From: Xanthobacter sp. NM-25
Lineage (GTDB): Bacteria; Pseudomonadota; Alphaproteobacteria; Rhizobiales; Xanthobacteraceae
DNA length: 64,000 bases
Assembly: GCF_022138605.1 (NCBI RefSeq)
Contig: NZ_JACBFS010000003.1
Coordinates: 496,001 to 560,000, forward strand
Direction: 5' to 3'
Shown: positions 48,001-55,382 of the stretch, one piece after another
Layout: each line of letters starts with the position of its first letter
Position numbering within the stretch: position 1 is the first letter of the stretch
Notes under the pieces: generated by a model
The model's input: only the letters and a program-made list of their open reading frames with translations
Databases searched by the model: none
Told to the model about the DNA's origin: nothing
Position numbers and translations under genes: made by a program

Positions 48001-48458
48001 GCGAGGTGGCCTATGCGGTCACCGCCGGACCGGTGGCGTTCGAGCCCTTCGCCGGTTTCGGCTGGAGCTATGTGGACCTGGACGGCTTCACTGAAACCGG
48101 CGCACCCGTGGCGGGGCTGACCGCGACGGGCACCAGCGCCAGCACCCCCTATTCCACCCTCGGCGTGCGTGCGGCCGGCCTGGTGTCGCACGGAGGCACC
48201 AGCCTCACGCCCCATGCGAGCGTCGGCTGGCGCCATGCGTTCGGTGATGTGGCGCCGGAGGCGACGCTGGTGTTCCTGTCCACGGGCACGGGCTTTTCCG
48301 CCGCCGGCGTGCCGGTGGCGACAGATAGCCTGGTGGTTGGCGCGGGTCTCGACATGACCCTCCCCAAGGGCGTCACCCTCGGCCTTGCTTATGATGGGGC
48401 GTTCGGGGATGGCGTGACCTCCAATGCCGGCCGCGGCGTGCTGCAGGTTCGGTTCTGA
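45009..48458 (+). CDS. Large autotransporter (type Va) with NxGTI-repeat passenger
   Basis: About 1149 residues from the start at 45009, chosen because a signal peptide follows at once (LVLILLCAGTSAPAFA). Residues ~60-570 contain about 15 imperfect 25-35-residue repeats with cores such as VTNAGTI, IVNYGTI and IINEATGVISG, expected to form a beta-helix. A linker of beta-rich sequence leads to a C-terminal beta-barrel of ~270 residues (about 880-1149) ending in Phe (VLQVRF), the outer-membrane insertion signal. No catalytic motif was seen in the passenger, suggesting adhesion or surface structure. Neighbours are cell-wall genes. Confidence 0.92.
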   Translation: MPALCSTASRLVLILLCAGTSAPAFAGSFVVPPASGPQSVAGSDTGVVEAGATLDGGADAAITWNGAATGSGVTIINDGSIVSEGRAIDAASSVSGAFSLSNAGTIASDDDALRLKGAFADGQLTVDNSGILSSASGQALDLDKATAASAVVAVTNSGTISSAGSDAVRIGGGTLSIVNSGIITTTADGKRAIKMDTAANFETLQSLAITNLAGGLISGTDDGIKISSPDGSSAAPVIAIRNAGTIQSTVDGQAIDLGGIASKNAQITIVNEAGGLITAAADDGIQGANGMVVTNAGTISSSYADGTADTQNNSAIKIDGEDLAGGMSATIINEATGVISGAYHGIKASGAEDFLDVTNAGTIEGRNGSGVNSNGSGIVVNYGTITGTYDPAASFGDGDGVDFDNAGTIYNYGTISGLGSKGTKEGETNPSTSEGIAIGGGTIVNGSASVTTALISGANNGILADDSNSGDIYAALSVTNYGTIRGDDGFGIKVVNTAGLFSTTIVNYGIISGTTYAVAMGDGDDLFVYEAGSSVVGAVRGEGGTDTLRLGEVDGSFDLALLGESATYQGFERLTLAAGSSWIVSGGSAFTGTTTVDQATLLLADAQLAGSSVVVSGDLAGGALGHLRGTGTIGGLSVESGGVVAPGAVGAAGTLVVGGDVRFAAGSSYQVSASTLGTVDLIAATGTASVDAGASLVLSAAPGSLTWGTRYTVLSADGGVSGSFGSLESTTSYLFLTPTMGADANDIYVELDRNSVSLASYATTANQRAVARSLDRFGAGATPGASSLYDAVVGQASAPVVRTAFTQLAGDVHATVPGVLFNENTLVNDTLLGRLRQADSAGTGGAAAALGFGGPVSAYADAAPQAGPFNALSTPARPSGPVLNAWAQGYGQWLNASSGPMSADTHLGGALVGLDATFGASVVGAAVGYSSSSTSTGGASADADTVRLAVYGGTAFDAVKLRAGADIGWSSISTARYVALTGERPQADYDGTSANLFGEVAYAVTAGPVAFEPFAGFGWSYVDLDGFTETGAPVAGLTATGTSASTPYSTLGVRAAGLVSHGGTSLTPHASVGWRHAFGDVAPEATLVFLSTGTGFSAAGVPVATDSLVVGAGLDMTLPKGVTLGLAYDGAFGDGVTSNAGRGVLQVRF

Positions 48459-48477
48459 GCAGAGCCCGCCACGCGAG

Positions 48478-48506
48478 GTCCGTGGGCGGCGCGGTCGCCC
48501 ACGGAC
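48478..48506 (+). terminator. Hairpin after the autotransporter gene
   Basis: GTCCGTGGGCG and CGCCCACGGAC form a perfect 11-bp stem with a 7-base loop, followed by a moderately T-rich stretch (CCTGTTTCATTTT). Confidence 0.65.
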
Positions 48507-48653
48507 ATGACACCTGTTTCATTTTACCGGCGGATCAGGCCATGCTAGAGCCGGCTCGGCGCATCCGCAGCGCCGGACGCCATGCTGGCCGACCCCTGCG
48601 CTGCCGTTCTACGGTGTGACCTCGGGAGCCATTGCGCGACGAGGACACGAGTC

Positions 48654-49946
48654 ATGCCGATTGAGCGGAGCCCTGCCGATCTCCTGGCCCCGGCCCAGCG
48701 GGCCGTCGAGCCGGTGACGAGCTTTTTCGGCCATGTGGTGGCGGCCGTCGAGGCGCTGCCAATGGAGCGCATCGCCACCGCGCTCGGGGTCTTTCTGTTG
48801 TGTCTGGCGCTACGCTGGCCCATCCGCCACGTGATCTTGTTCCTCATTGTGCGCACGGTGGGTATCACCAGCAAGGATCTGCGGACGCAGATCGCCGACG
48901 CGCTGCGGCAGCCCGTGGGGCTTCTGCCGGTGGTGCTCGGCATCTTCTTCGCCTTCGAGATCCTCAAGGTGGACGAGAGCGGCATCATCGCCCGCATCTC
49001 CAAGGAGGCGGTCGCTACCTTGCTGATTCTGGCCGCCTATTGGGCCTTGTTCGCTCTGGTGGAGCCGCTGATCGCCTATCTGCGCCCACGGCAGAGCCAT
49101 CTCACCGCCCCGGTGGCGGACTGGATCCGCAACGCCTTGAAATGCCTGGTGGCCTTCTTCGCGCTGGCGGCCATTCTGCAGCAATGGGGGGTGCGGATCG
49201 GACCGATGCTCACCGGCCTCGGCATCGTCGGCGCCGCCGCCGCGCTCGGATCGCAGGCGCTGTTCAAGAACCTGATCTCCGGGGTGCTGATTCTGATGGA
49301 GCAGCGCTTCCAGTATGGGGACTGGGTGAAGGTTCCGAACGTGGTGGAAGGCACGGTGGAGAGCATCGGCTTCGGATCCACCAAGATCCGCCAGTTCGAC
49401 GACGCGGCGGTGCAGGTCCCCAATTCGGATCTGGCCGACAATGCCGTCATCAACTACACGCGCATGCGTCGGCGGCGGATCTATTGGCTCATTGGCGTGC
49501 CTTATTCCACAACCGTGGATCAGCTGCGGGTCATTCGCGACGGCATCGAAACCTACATCCACGAATGCGCGGACTTCGTGCCCTATAAGCAGGCCTCCAC
49601 CTTCGTGAGGATCGATTCATTCGGCCAGTCGTCCATCAACATCATGGTCTATTGCTTCACGCGCACCACCAATTGGGGAGAGTGGCTGCTGGTGAAGGAG
49701 CGCCTCGCCTATAAGATCATGGACATCGTGCTCGGCGCCGGCTCCAGCTTCGCCTTCCCCTCCACGTCGCTCTATGTGGAATCGATGCCGCACGATCAGC
49801 CCGACCTGTTCCTGCCGCCGGAGGGTGATCAGCCCCGGATCGAGGCCGCCGTGGAGCCGCCGCCCGCCGCCACTGGCGCGGTGGGGCGTGTCGGTCCCGC
49901 GGACAAGGGCGAGCTGGACGGAGCACCCGGCGAGGGGCAGGGCTGA
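48654..49946 (+). CDS. MscS-family mechanosensitive channel
   Basis: About 430 residues with the start at 48654 (GAGG upstream). Four to five membrane helices, then the pore-helix/MscS core (GLGIVGAAAALGSQALFKNLISGVLILMEQRFQYGDWVKV) with the typical Gly/Ala pattern, then the cytoplasmic beta and C-terminal domains. The tail (~45 residues) is Pro/Gly/Glu-rich. Relieves turgor on osmotic downshift. Converges with nikO, 45 bases apart. Confidence 0.9.
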   Translation: MPIERSPADLLAPAQRAVEPVTSFFGHVVAAVEALPMERIATALGVFLLCLALRWPIRHVILFLIVRTVGITSKDLRTQIADALRQPVGLLPVVLGIFFAFEILKVDESGIIARISKEAVATLLILAAYWALFALVEPLIAYLRPRQSHLTAPVADWIRNALKCLVAFFALAAILQQWGVRIGPMLTGLGIVGAAAALGSQALFKNLISGVLILMEQRFQYGDWVKVPNVVEGTVESIGFGSTKIRQFDDAAVQVPNSDLADNAVINYTRMRRRRIYWLIGVPYSTTVDQLRVIRDGIETYIHECADFVPYKQASTFVRIDSFGQSSINIMVYCFTRTTNWGEWLLVKERLAYKIMDIVLGAGSSFAFPSTSLYVESMPHDQPDLFLPPEGDQPRIEAAVEPPPAATGAVGRVGPADKGELDGAPGEGQG

Positions 49947-49991
49947 CGACGATGTGACCGCATTGCGGGCCCTGCACATGGCGTGAAGGGC

Positions 49992-50696
49992 TCACGAGGC
50001 GGGGTGCACGTGCGGATGGCTGTGGCTGTGCGGGTGGGTGTGGATCTGCGCGGGCGTAAGGCCTTGATCCTGGATGACCAGGGCGTGGGTGGCCAGCTCC
50101 GAGATGAAGGCGTCGTCGTGGGAGACCAGCAGCAGCGCGCCGCTGAAGGTGCGCAGCGCATCACGCAGGCGCCGCCCGTTGCTCACGTCCACGCCGTTGG
50201 TGGGTTCGTCCAGCATCAGCACGTCCGGCCGCATGGCCAGCAGACCCGCCAGGCACACGAGACGCTTCTCCCCGCCCGACAGGCGATGGCTGATGCGATC
50301 CGCCAGATGGCCGATGCCGAGCGCGTCCAGCACATCCGCCGCCTGCGCCTGGGCCTGGGCCTCGGACAGGCCCATGTTCAGCGGGCCAAAGCACACGTCC
50401 TCAAGCACCGTGGGGCAGAACAGCTGGTCCTCGCTGTCTTGAAACAGATAGCCGATGCGGGGCCGGAAGGGGCGGAAGTCCCGCTCCTCCACGCAGCTGG
50501 CGCCGAACAGGCGGATCGTGCCCTGAGCGGGCCGTTCCAGGCCGACGATGGCGCGCAGCAGGGTGGTCTTGCCCGCGCCGTTGGGGCCGACGATGGCCAG
50601 CCGTTCACCGGCGGTGAGGGTGAGGTCCACCCCCTGCAGCACCGCAACGCCATCGCGGGCCAGGGTCACGTTCTGAAGTTCGATGAGCGGGGTCAT
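49992..50696 (-). CDS. nikO: Nickel ECF transporter ATPase NikO
   Basis: About 234 residues. ABC ATPase with Walker A GPNGAGKTT (~37-45), the Q-loop in YLFQDSEDQLF, signature LSGGEKR, Walker B VLMLDEPTNG and the H-loop SHDD. Energises the NikM/NikQ membrane complex. The last 15 residues are rich in His (HTHPHSHSHPHVHPAS), fitting a nickel system rather than cobalt. Start overlaps the nikQ stop (ATGA). Confidence 0.93.
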   Translation of the reverse strand: MTPLIELQNVTLARDGVAVLQGVDLTLTAGERLAIVGPNGAGKTTLLRAIVGLERPAQGTIRLFGASCVEERDFRPFRPRIGYLFQDSEDQLFCPTVLEDVCFGPLNMGLSEAQAQAQAADVLDALGIGHLADRISHRLSGGEKRLVCLAGLLAMRPDVLMLDEPTNGVDVSNGRRLRDALRTFSGALLLVSHDDAFISELATHALVIQDQGLTPAQIHTHPHSHSHPHVHPAS

Positions 50697-51403
50697 AGGC
50701 GGTCGATCACCAGGGCGATGAGGCCGATGCCGGCGATGCCGGCGAAGCCGACCCAGTCGGTGACGGCGGGCGCCGGCTGGGTGCGATAGGGAAAGCGGCC
50801 ATCGTAGCCCCGGCAGGCCATGGCGTCTTCAATCCGCTGCGCGCGATCGAGCGCCCGCACCAGCATCATGCCGATGAGGTTGCCATAGCTGCGCCAGGTG
50901 TGGCGGTTGGAGCCGGGGCGAAAGCCGCGCATGCGCATGGCATCGTGCAGGCGCCGGGCTTCGTCGCGGATCAGGCCCGCGTAGCGCACCGTCATCACGA
51001 ACAGGCGGGTGAGGCGTTCGGGCACGTGGAGGCCGCGCAGGGCGGGGCCGAGCCGCGAGGGGTCCACATCGCCCAGAAGGGCCATCGCCAGCAGCACCGA
51101 GGCCGATACCTTGCAGGCGATGAGAGCGGCGCGCGCGACCCCCTCGACGCTGGCGGTCAGCGGGCCCAGCACCAGCAGGGGCGTGCCGGAAACGGTGAAG
51201 GGCAGGGTGGCGAACAGCAGCAGCAGGAAGCCCTCCATATGCAGGAGGCGCAGCCAGAGGCGTCCGGGCGGCCGCACCAGCGCCATCATGGCGACGATCA
51301 ACGCCAGCACGCCGGCCGCCAGGGTGAGGGTCGCCAGCTGAGAGATGCAGGCGATCGCCACGAAGGTCGCGAGCAGGCGCAGCCGCAGATCTTGGGGCGG
51401 CAT
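50693..51403 (-). CDS. nikQ: Nickel ECF transporter transmembrane subunit NikQ
   Basis: About 236 residues of the CbiQ/EcfT family, with about five hydrophobic helices and the coupling motif region (ARRLHDAMRMRGF and DAMACRGYDG) that contacts the ATPase. ATG 51403 overlaps the nikL stop (TGATG) and is preferred over GTG 51427. Works with NikO and the substrate-binding NikM. Confidence 0.92.
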   Translation of the reverse strand: MPPQDLRLRLLATFVAIACISQLATLTLAAGVLALIVAMMALVRPPGRLWLRLLHMEGFLLLLFATLPFTVSGTPLLVLGPLTASVEGVARAALIACKVSASVLLAMALLGDVDPSRLGPALRGLHVPERLTRLFVMTVRYAGLIRDEARRLHDAMRMRGFRPGSNRHTWRSYGNLIGMMLVRALDRAQRIEDAMACRGYDGRFPYRTQPAPAVTDWVGFAGIAGIGLIALVIDRL

Positions 51404-51978
51404 CAGCCGCGGCGCGCGCGCAGCCACAGTGCTCCCCCGGCCAGCCCGATGATGAGGAAGATGCCCGACAATGCATCGACGAAGCGCAGGCGCGAATCCA
51501 AGGCCTCGATCCGTTCCAGCAGCGGTTCGATCTGGCGGGCCACCGCGGCGTCCACCACTGCCGCAAGCTGCTGCGGGTCGGTGGAGGGACCCATCGTCGC
51601 CGGCGCGGCGGTGGGGGGGCGAGCAGCGCTGGCGGGTGGGCTTTGCGCGGGGGCCGCGCCATCGAAGCGGGAGGCGGCCAAGGTGGTGCTGGCGACGTGC
51701 GCGTCGTGGGTGTCCACGGTCACCGTGAGGTCAGAGGCGAAGCCCTGGGGCAGGGTGAAGCGGAACGCGCCCTCGGTGTCGGTGTCGCCGCCAGCGAGCT
51801 GGGTGCCTGTGGCATCGCGGGCGGTCCAGGCCGCGCCTTGCGGCCGGCCCCCGCCGATGAAGAAAGCGTAGCCGCTCACCGTCTCGCCGGCCACGGCGGC
51901 AAACACCTTCAGCTTGTGGGCCTGGGCCGGCCCGGCAAAGGCCAGGGCGAGAAGCAGCGGCAGGAAAACGCGCATCAT
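51403..51978 (-). CDS. nikL: Nickel transporter accessory subunit NikL
   Basis: About 191 residues. Signal peptide (VFLPLLLALAFAGPAQAHKLKVF), a periplasmic beta-rich domain (DATGTQLAGGDTDTEGAFRFTLP), a Pro/Ala linker, a helical stretch and a C-terminal membrane helix (GIFLIIGLAGGALWLRARRG). This two-anchor layout is NikL of the NikKMLQO systems. The start overlaps the nikM stop (ATGA). The open frame runs further upstream inside nikM, but that part is a shadow. Confidence 0.88.
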   Translation of the reverse strand: MMRVFLPLLLALAFAGPAQAHKLKVFAAVAGETVSGYAFFIGGGRPQGAAWTARDATGTQLAGGDTDTEGAFRFTLPQGFASDLTVTVDTHDAHVASTTLAASRFDGAAPAQSPPASAARPPTAAPATMGPSTDPQQLAAVVDAAVARQIEPLLERIEALDSRLRFVDALSGIFLIIGLAGGALWLRARRG

Positions 51979-52595
51979 GAGGGCGTGGCCACCGGTGAGA
52001 GGGCCGAGGGTTGAACCCGGGCCAGGAACGTGACGATGGCCGCCGTCACCAGCGCCTCGCCGAACGCGAGGGGCAGATAGGTGGCGATGAGGACGCTGGC
52101 GACCACCGTGTATTCGCTGGACGACAGGGCAAGGGAGAGGGCCACCAGCGCCCCCGTGCCGAGCACCGACAAGGCCCCGACGGCCCCCGCCAGCAGCGCC
52201 CGCACCAGCGGTCGCGCGCTGCGGCGGATCATGGGGCCCAGCAGGGCGGCGAACACGACCCCGGGCAGGGCGATGTTCACCGTGTTGACGCCGAGTGTGG
52301 TGAAGCCGCCGAAGCCGAACAGCAGCACCTGCAACAGCAGCACCACCAGCACGGCGGCGAAGGTGCTGATCCCCAGCATGATGCCGAGCAGGCCGGAGAG
52401 CAGCACATGGACGCTGGAGGGCCCCACCGGAACGGCGATCAGCGAGCCGGCGAACACCACCGCCGAGAGAATGGCGGCACGGGGGATCAGACGATCGTCG
52501 AGCCGCCGCAGCGCCAGCACCACGCCGGCGGCGGCGATGACGCCGCCCCCGACCAGCACCGGGGCTGAAAGGATGCCGTCCGGAATATGGGCCAT
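51975..52595 (-). CDS. nikM: Nickel ECF transporter substrate-binding membrane subunit NikM
   Basis: About 206 residues, CbiM/NikM family, with about six to seven helices. Starts MAHIPDGIL: after removal of Met, Ala1-His2 would form the N-terminal nickel chelate that in CbiM/NikM uses the amino end and His2. SSVHVLLSGLLG supplies the second conserved His. It starts six bases after nikK. Confidence 0.93.
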   Translation of the reverse strand: MAHIPDGILSAPVLVGGGVIAAAGVVLALRRLDDRLIPRAAILSAVVFAGSLIAVPVGPSSVHVLLSGLLGIMLGISTFAAVLVVLLLQVLLFGFGGFTTLGVNTVNIALPGVVFAALLGPMIRRSARPLVRALLAGAVGALSVLGTGALVALSLALSSSEYTVVASVLIATYLPLAFGEALVTAAIVTFLARVQPSALSPVATPS

Positions 52596-52601
52596 TCGCG
52601 C

Positions 52602-53387
52602 CTACTTTCCTGCTGCGCCAGCCATGTCGGTGGCCTTGACCCAGATGAGGGCGCCTTCCTCGACCGCGGCGGGCTTGCCATCGGGCGCCGGCTTCTTCGC
52701 GTCGCCGTCGAGTAGCGCGGCAAAGCCCCACCAGCCCGCGCGGGGCATGGCGTAAGTGAAGGTGCCGTTGGCGTCTGCCTTGATGACCTGGGTCACGAAT
52801 GCATCATTGGGCGGGCGCACCGAGCCGTCGTTCACGAACTCCACCTCGACTTCGGCGAACGGCACCGGCTTGCCGGCCTTCAGCACCACGCCGGAAAAGA
52901 CGTTGCCCGTCCAAAGGCCGGTGGGGCGGGTGAGGGGCTGGATCTCCACCGGAAGCCCCACCAATTCGTCCCATCCCTCGCCGGAGGCGAAGCCGTCCAC
53001 GATCACCTTGGCATAATGAACGATGTATTTGTTCTCGGCCGGCTCCCAATAAGGCTGGGGCTCGACGAAGAAGATCTCGGCACCGGGTTCCGCGATGGCG
53101 CGGGTGAGGCTCCAGGCGCTCTTGCCGTCCACTGGCTTGGCCTTCACCTGGTCTGTGAGGTCGGTGGTCTTGCCTCCGGCGTGCACACCTACGCGGACCG
53201 GCTTTTTCATCTCCATCGTCGGGCCGCGCTCCACCGGGTGGGTGAAGATCAGGTCGAGCGTCACGTCTCCGCCTTCCGGCAGCACGTCGGCGGAGGGAAT
53301 GATTTCCTGGAAATGGGCGAAGGCAGGCGTGGCACCGAGCAGAAGGCCGACCAGGCCAAAGCGCAGCGCGGAACGAAGGTGCGACAC
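52602..53387 (-). CDS. nikK: Periplasmic nickel-uptake component NikK (DUF4198)
   Basis: About 261 residues from a GTG start (53387) with TGGGGGT upstream. Signal peptide ends near AFA-HFQEIIPS; the mature N-terminus therefore begins with a His. Two beta-sandwich-like domains (DUF4198/NikK), the second with KADANGTFTYAMPRAGWWGFAAL. First gene of nikKMLQO; the Brucella ure2 cluster has the same set. A NikR operator lies 12 bases upstream of its start and covers the -10. Confidence 0.9.
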   Translation of the reverse strand: MSHLRSALRFGLVGLLLGATPAFAHFQEIIPSADVLPEGGDVTLDLIFTHPVERGPTMEMKKPVRVGVHAGGKTTDLTDQVKAKPVDGKSAWSLTRAIAEPGAEIFFVEPQPYWEPAENKYIVHYAKVIVDGFASGEGWDELVGLPVEIQPLTRPTGLWTGNVFSGVVLKAGKPVPFAEVEVEFVNDGSVRPPNDAFVTQVIKADANGTFTYAMPRAGWWGFAALLDGDAKKPAPDGKPAAVEEGALIWVKATDMAGAAGK

Positions 53388-53398
53388 GAAAACCCCCA

Positions 53399-53426
53399 GT
53401 ATGAAAGACTCGATAAAAAATCATAC
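53399..53426. promoter_or_regulatory. NikR operator
   Basis: GTATGA (53399-53404), 16 bases, TCATAC (53421-53426): an exact match to the E. coli NikR consensus half-sites and spacing. On the minus strand it contains the TATGAT -10 hexamer of the nikK promoter, so binding would block polymerase. Confidence 0.93.
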
Positions 53427-53449
53427 CTCCGCCGGTCTGATCTTCGCAA
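53420..53449 (-). promoter_or_regulatory. nikK promoter
   Basis: On the minus strand, TTGCGA (53449-53444) and TATGAT (53425-53420) with 18-base spacing. The predicted start site falls inside the NikR operator and leaves a short leader of about 25 bases before the nikK GTG. Confidence 0.6.
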
Positions 53450-53519
53450 CCACGCCGGCGTTATTCTCGCCGGGCCCGCGGCGCGTATGATGCGTCGCTC
53501 CCCTTTGGCAGAGAGGCCC

Positions 53520-53993
53520 ATGCAGCGCACAACCATCACTCTCGACGACGATCTGGCCGCCGACCTCGATGCCTATATGCAGGCCACCGGAGCCATGAGC
53601 CGCTCCGAGGCTATTCGCGATCTGGTGCGCCGCGGCCTGTCCACCCGGTCCGGCCGACCGGCGGAGGCCCATTGCTTCGGCATTGCCAGCTGCACCGTGG
53701 ATCAGGCCGTGCGCAATCTTGCGGCGCGCGTGCCCCAGGGGCGGCTTGAGCGGCATGATCAGACCGTCGCGGCCCTGTCGGTGCCGCTTGATCACACCAC
53801 CTCCATCGACATCGCGGTGATGCGTGGCCACGTGGCCGATGTCTCCGCTTATGCGGAGGCCCTGTTCCTGGAACGTGGGGTGATGCACGGAGCGCTGAAC
53901 CTCATTCCCGTGGTGGAAGATAAGGTGCCCCATTCCCACGCCGAAGGGACCGGAACCGCGCACACCCATCTGCGCGTGCGCAGCGGCTTTTGA
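53520..53993 (+). CDS. nikR: NikR-family regulator lacking the canonical nickel ligands
   Basis: 157 residues. N-terminal ribbon-helix-helix (MQRTTITLDDDLAADLDAYM ... RSEAIRDLVRRGL) matches E. coli NikR closely. The C-terminal ACT-like domain aligns without gaps up to residue ~100, but the square-planar nickel ligands His76, His87, His89 and Cys95 of E. coli are Leu76, Ser87, Pro89 and Ser95 here. His79, His92 and Cys52/Cys58 remain, and the C-terminus has an extra HSH...HTH tail (about 138-150). Start at 53520 gives the canonical MQR; two upstream ATGs are in frame. Divergent from nikK across the operator. Confidence 0.88.
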   Translation: MQRTTITLDDDLAADLDAYMQATGAMSRSEAIRDLVRRGLSTRSGRPAEAHCFGIASCTVDQAVRNLAARVPQGRLERHDQTVAALSVPLDHTTSIDIAVMRGHVADVSAYAEALFLERGVMHGALNLIPVVEDKVPHSHAEGTGTAHTHLRVRSGF

Positions 53994-53999
53994 GGGAGC

Positions 54000-54028
54000 G
54001 CCCTCCCGCTCGAGGGGAGCGGGAGGGC
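54000..54028. terminator. Bidirectional hairpin between nikR and amt
   Basis: GCCCTCCCGCT and AGCGGGAGGGC form a perfect 11-bp stem with a 7-base loop between the convergent nikR and amt genes. No T-run follows on either side. Confidence 0.65.
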
Positions 54029-54034
54029 AGGTGG

Positions 54035-55279
54035 TCATTCCGGCAGCTTGCGGTCCATGTCCCACAGGCTGTAGGCGCTTTCGCCCACCAGGGTCTGGTC
54101 GAGCCCGGCTTCCTGCACCGCATCGGACACCCGCAGCTTGCCGGTGAGGTCGAGCAGCGTCAGCAGGATGGTGGTGACCACCCAGGCGTAGAAGGCGACG
54201 ATGGCCACCGCCAGCACCTGCATCAGCAGCTGGTGGCCGCTGGCCTGGACGCCGTTGATATGGGAGCTGGCCGCCACGCCGATGAGGATGGCGCCGGTGA
54301 TGCCGCCCACGCCATGGGCCCGCCACACCTCAAGGGTGTCGTCGATCTTGAGCCACTTCTGCACATACTTGGCGTAATAGCAGACGGTGGCACCAGCGGC
54401 GCCGATGCAGAGCGCCGCCATGGGCTCCACATAGCCCGACGCGGGGGTGATGGTGGCGAGACCGGCCACGGCGCCCACCAGCACGCCGGAGAACGAGGCC
54501 CGTCCGGTCTCACGCCATTCCCAGAACATCCACACCAGCATGGCGATGGAGCCGGCCAGCATGGTGTTGGTGAAGGCATAGGCGGCCAGCGCGTCGGCGG
54601 CATAGGCGCCGCCTGCGTTGAAGCCGAACCAGCCGAACCACAGCAGGCCGGCGCCCAGCGCCACCAGCGGCAAGGAGGCGGGTTCCGCTGCCCCTGTGCC
54701 CGGGGCGGTCTTGCGCTTGCCGAGATAGCGCGCGGTAGCCAGAGCCGAGAAGCCGGCCGAGGCGTGGATGACGATGCCGCCGGCGAAATCCACCACGCCG
54801 AGCTGCGCCAGGAAGCCGCCGCCCCACACCCAGTGGGCCGCCGGCAGATAGATCAGCACCGTCCACAGGGCGATGAAGATGAGATAGGCGCCGAACCGGA
54901 ACCGACCCACGAAGGCGCCGGTCATGAGCGCCGGGGTGATGATGGCGAACATCATCTGATAGGCGAACACGGTGATGAACGGCACGCTGGGCCCATAGGT
55001 GGGGTTGGGCGTGACGCCCACGTGATACATGCCGAAATAGGGGCGGATGTCGCCGATGACACCGCCCAGGAGGCTCGGGCCGAACACCAGGCTGAAACCG
55101 CCAAAGACCCAGATCAAGCCGACCACGCCCATGCACACGAAGTTCTGGATCATGATCGACAGCATGTCGCGCTGCTTCACCAGGCCGCCGTAGAACAGCG
55201 CCAGCGCCGGCGTCATCATGCAGACCAGCGCCGTGCACACCAGCACGAACGCGGTATCACCCGCATTTATTCCCTGCAT
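54035..55279 (-). CDS. amt: Ammonium transporter
   Basis: About 414 residues, eleven helices. The twin-His pore is present: first His in VDFAGGIVIHASAG, second in EVWRAHGVGGITGAI. The FYGGLVKQRDMLSIMIQNF segment is typical. No signal peptide is seen. No glnK precedes it, unlike most amtB genes; here it follows the urea transporter in the urease island, so it probably recaptures ammonium leaking out or moves product across the membrane. Last gene of the urease run. Confidence 0.95.
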   Translation of the reverse strand: MQGINAGDTAFVLVCTALVCMMTPALALFYGGLVKQRDMLSIMIQNFVCMGVVGLIWVFGGFSLVFGPSLLGGVIGDIRPYFGMYHVGVTPNPTYGPSVPFITVFAYQMMFAIITPALMTGAFVGRFRFGAYLIFIALWTVLIYLPAAHWVWGGGFLAQLGVVDFAGGIVIHASAGFSALATARYLGKRKTAPGTGAAEPASLPLVALGAGLLWFGWFGFNAGGAYAADALAAYAFTNTMLAGSIAMLVWMFWEWRETGRASFSGVLVGAVAGLATITPASGYVEPMAALCIGAAGATVCYYAKYVQKWLKIDDTLEVWRAHGVGGITGAILIGVAASSHINGVQASGHQLLMQVLAVAIVAFYAWVVTTILLTLLDLTGKLRVSDAVQEAGLDQTLVGESAYSLWDMDRKLPE

Positions 55280-55382
55280 CTTCGTCCCCCTTCGATCTCA
55301 CTTCAGCCCAGCTCGAAGATTAAATGCAGTTGGCGGCAGCGCCCGTTGAGGGAGCACCGCCGCCATCCCTGCCGTCCGCGGT

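Noticed and set aside
45777..48236. 819-codon open frame opposite the autotransporter
   Set aside because: Shadow of the repetitive, GC-rich passenger; low-complexity Gly/Ala/Arg/His translation and no start signal.
51979..52731. Upstream extension of the nikL frame across nikM
   Set aside because: nikM is certain in another frame; nikL begins with a signal peptide at 51978 coupled to the nikM stop.
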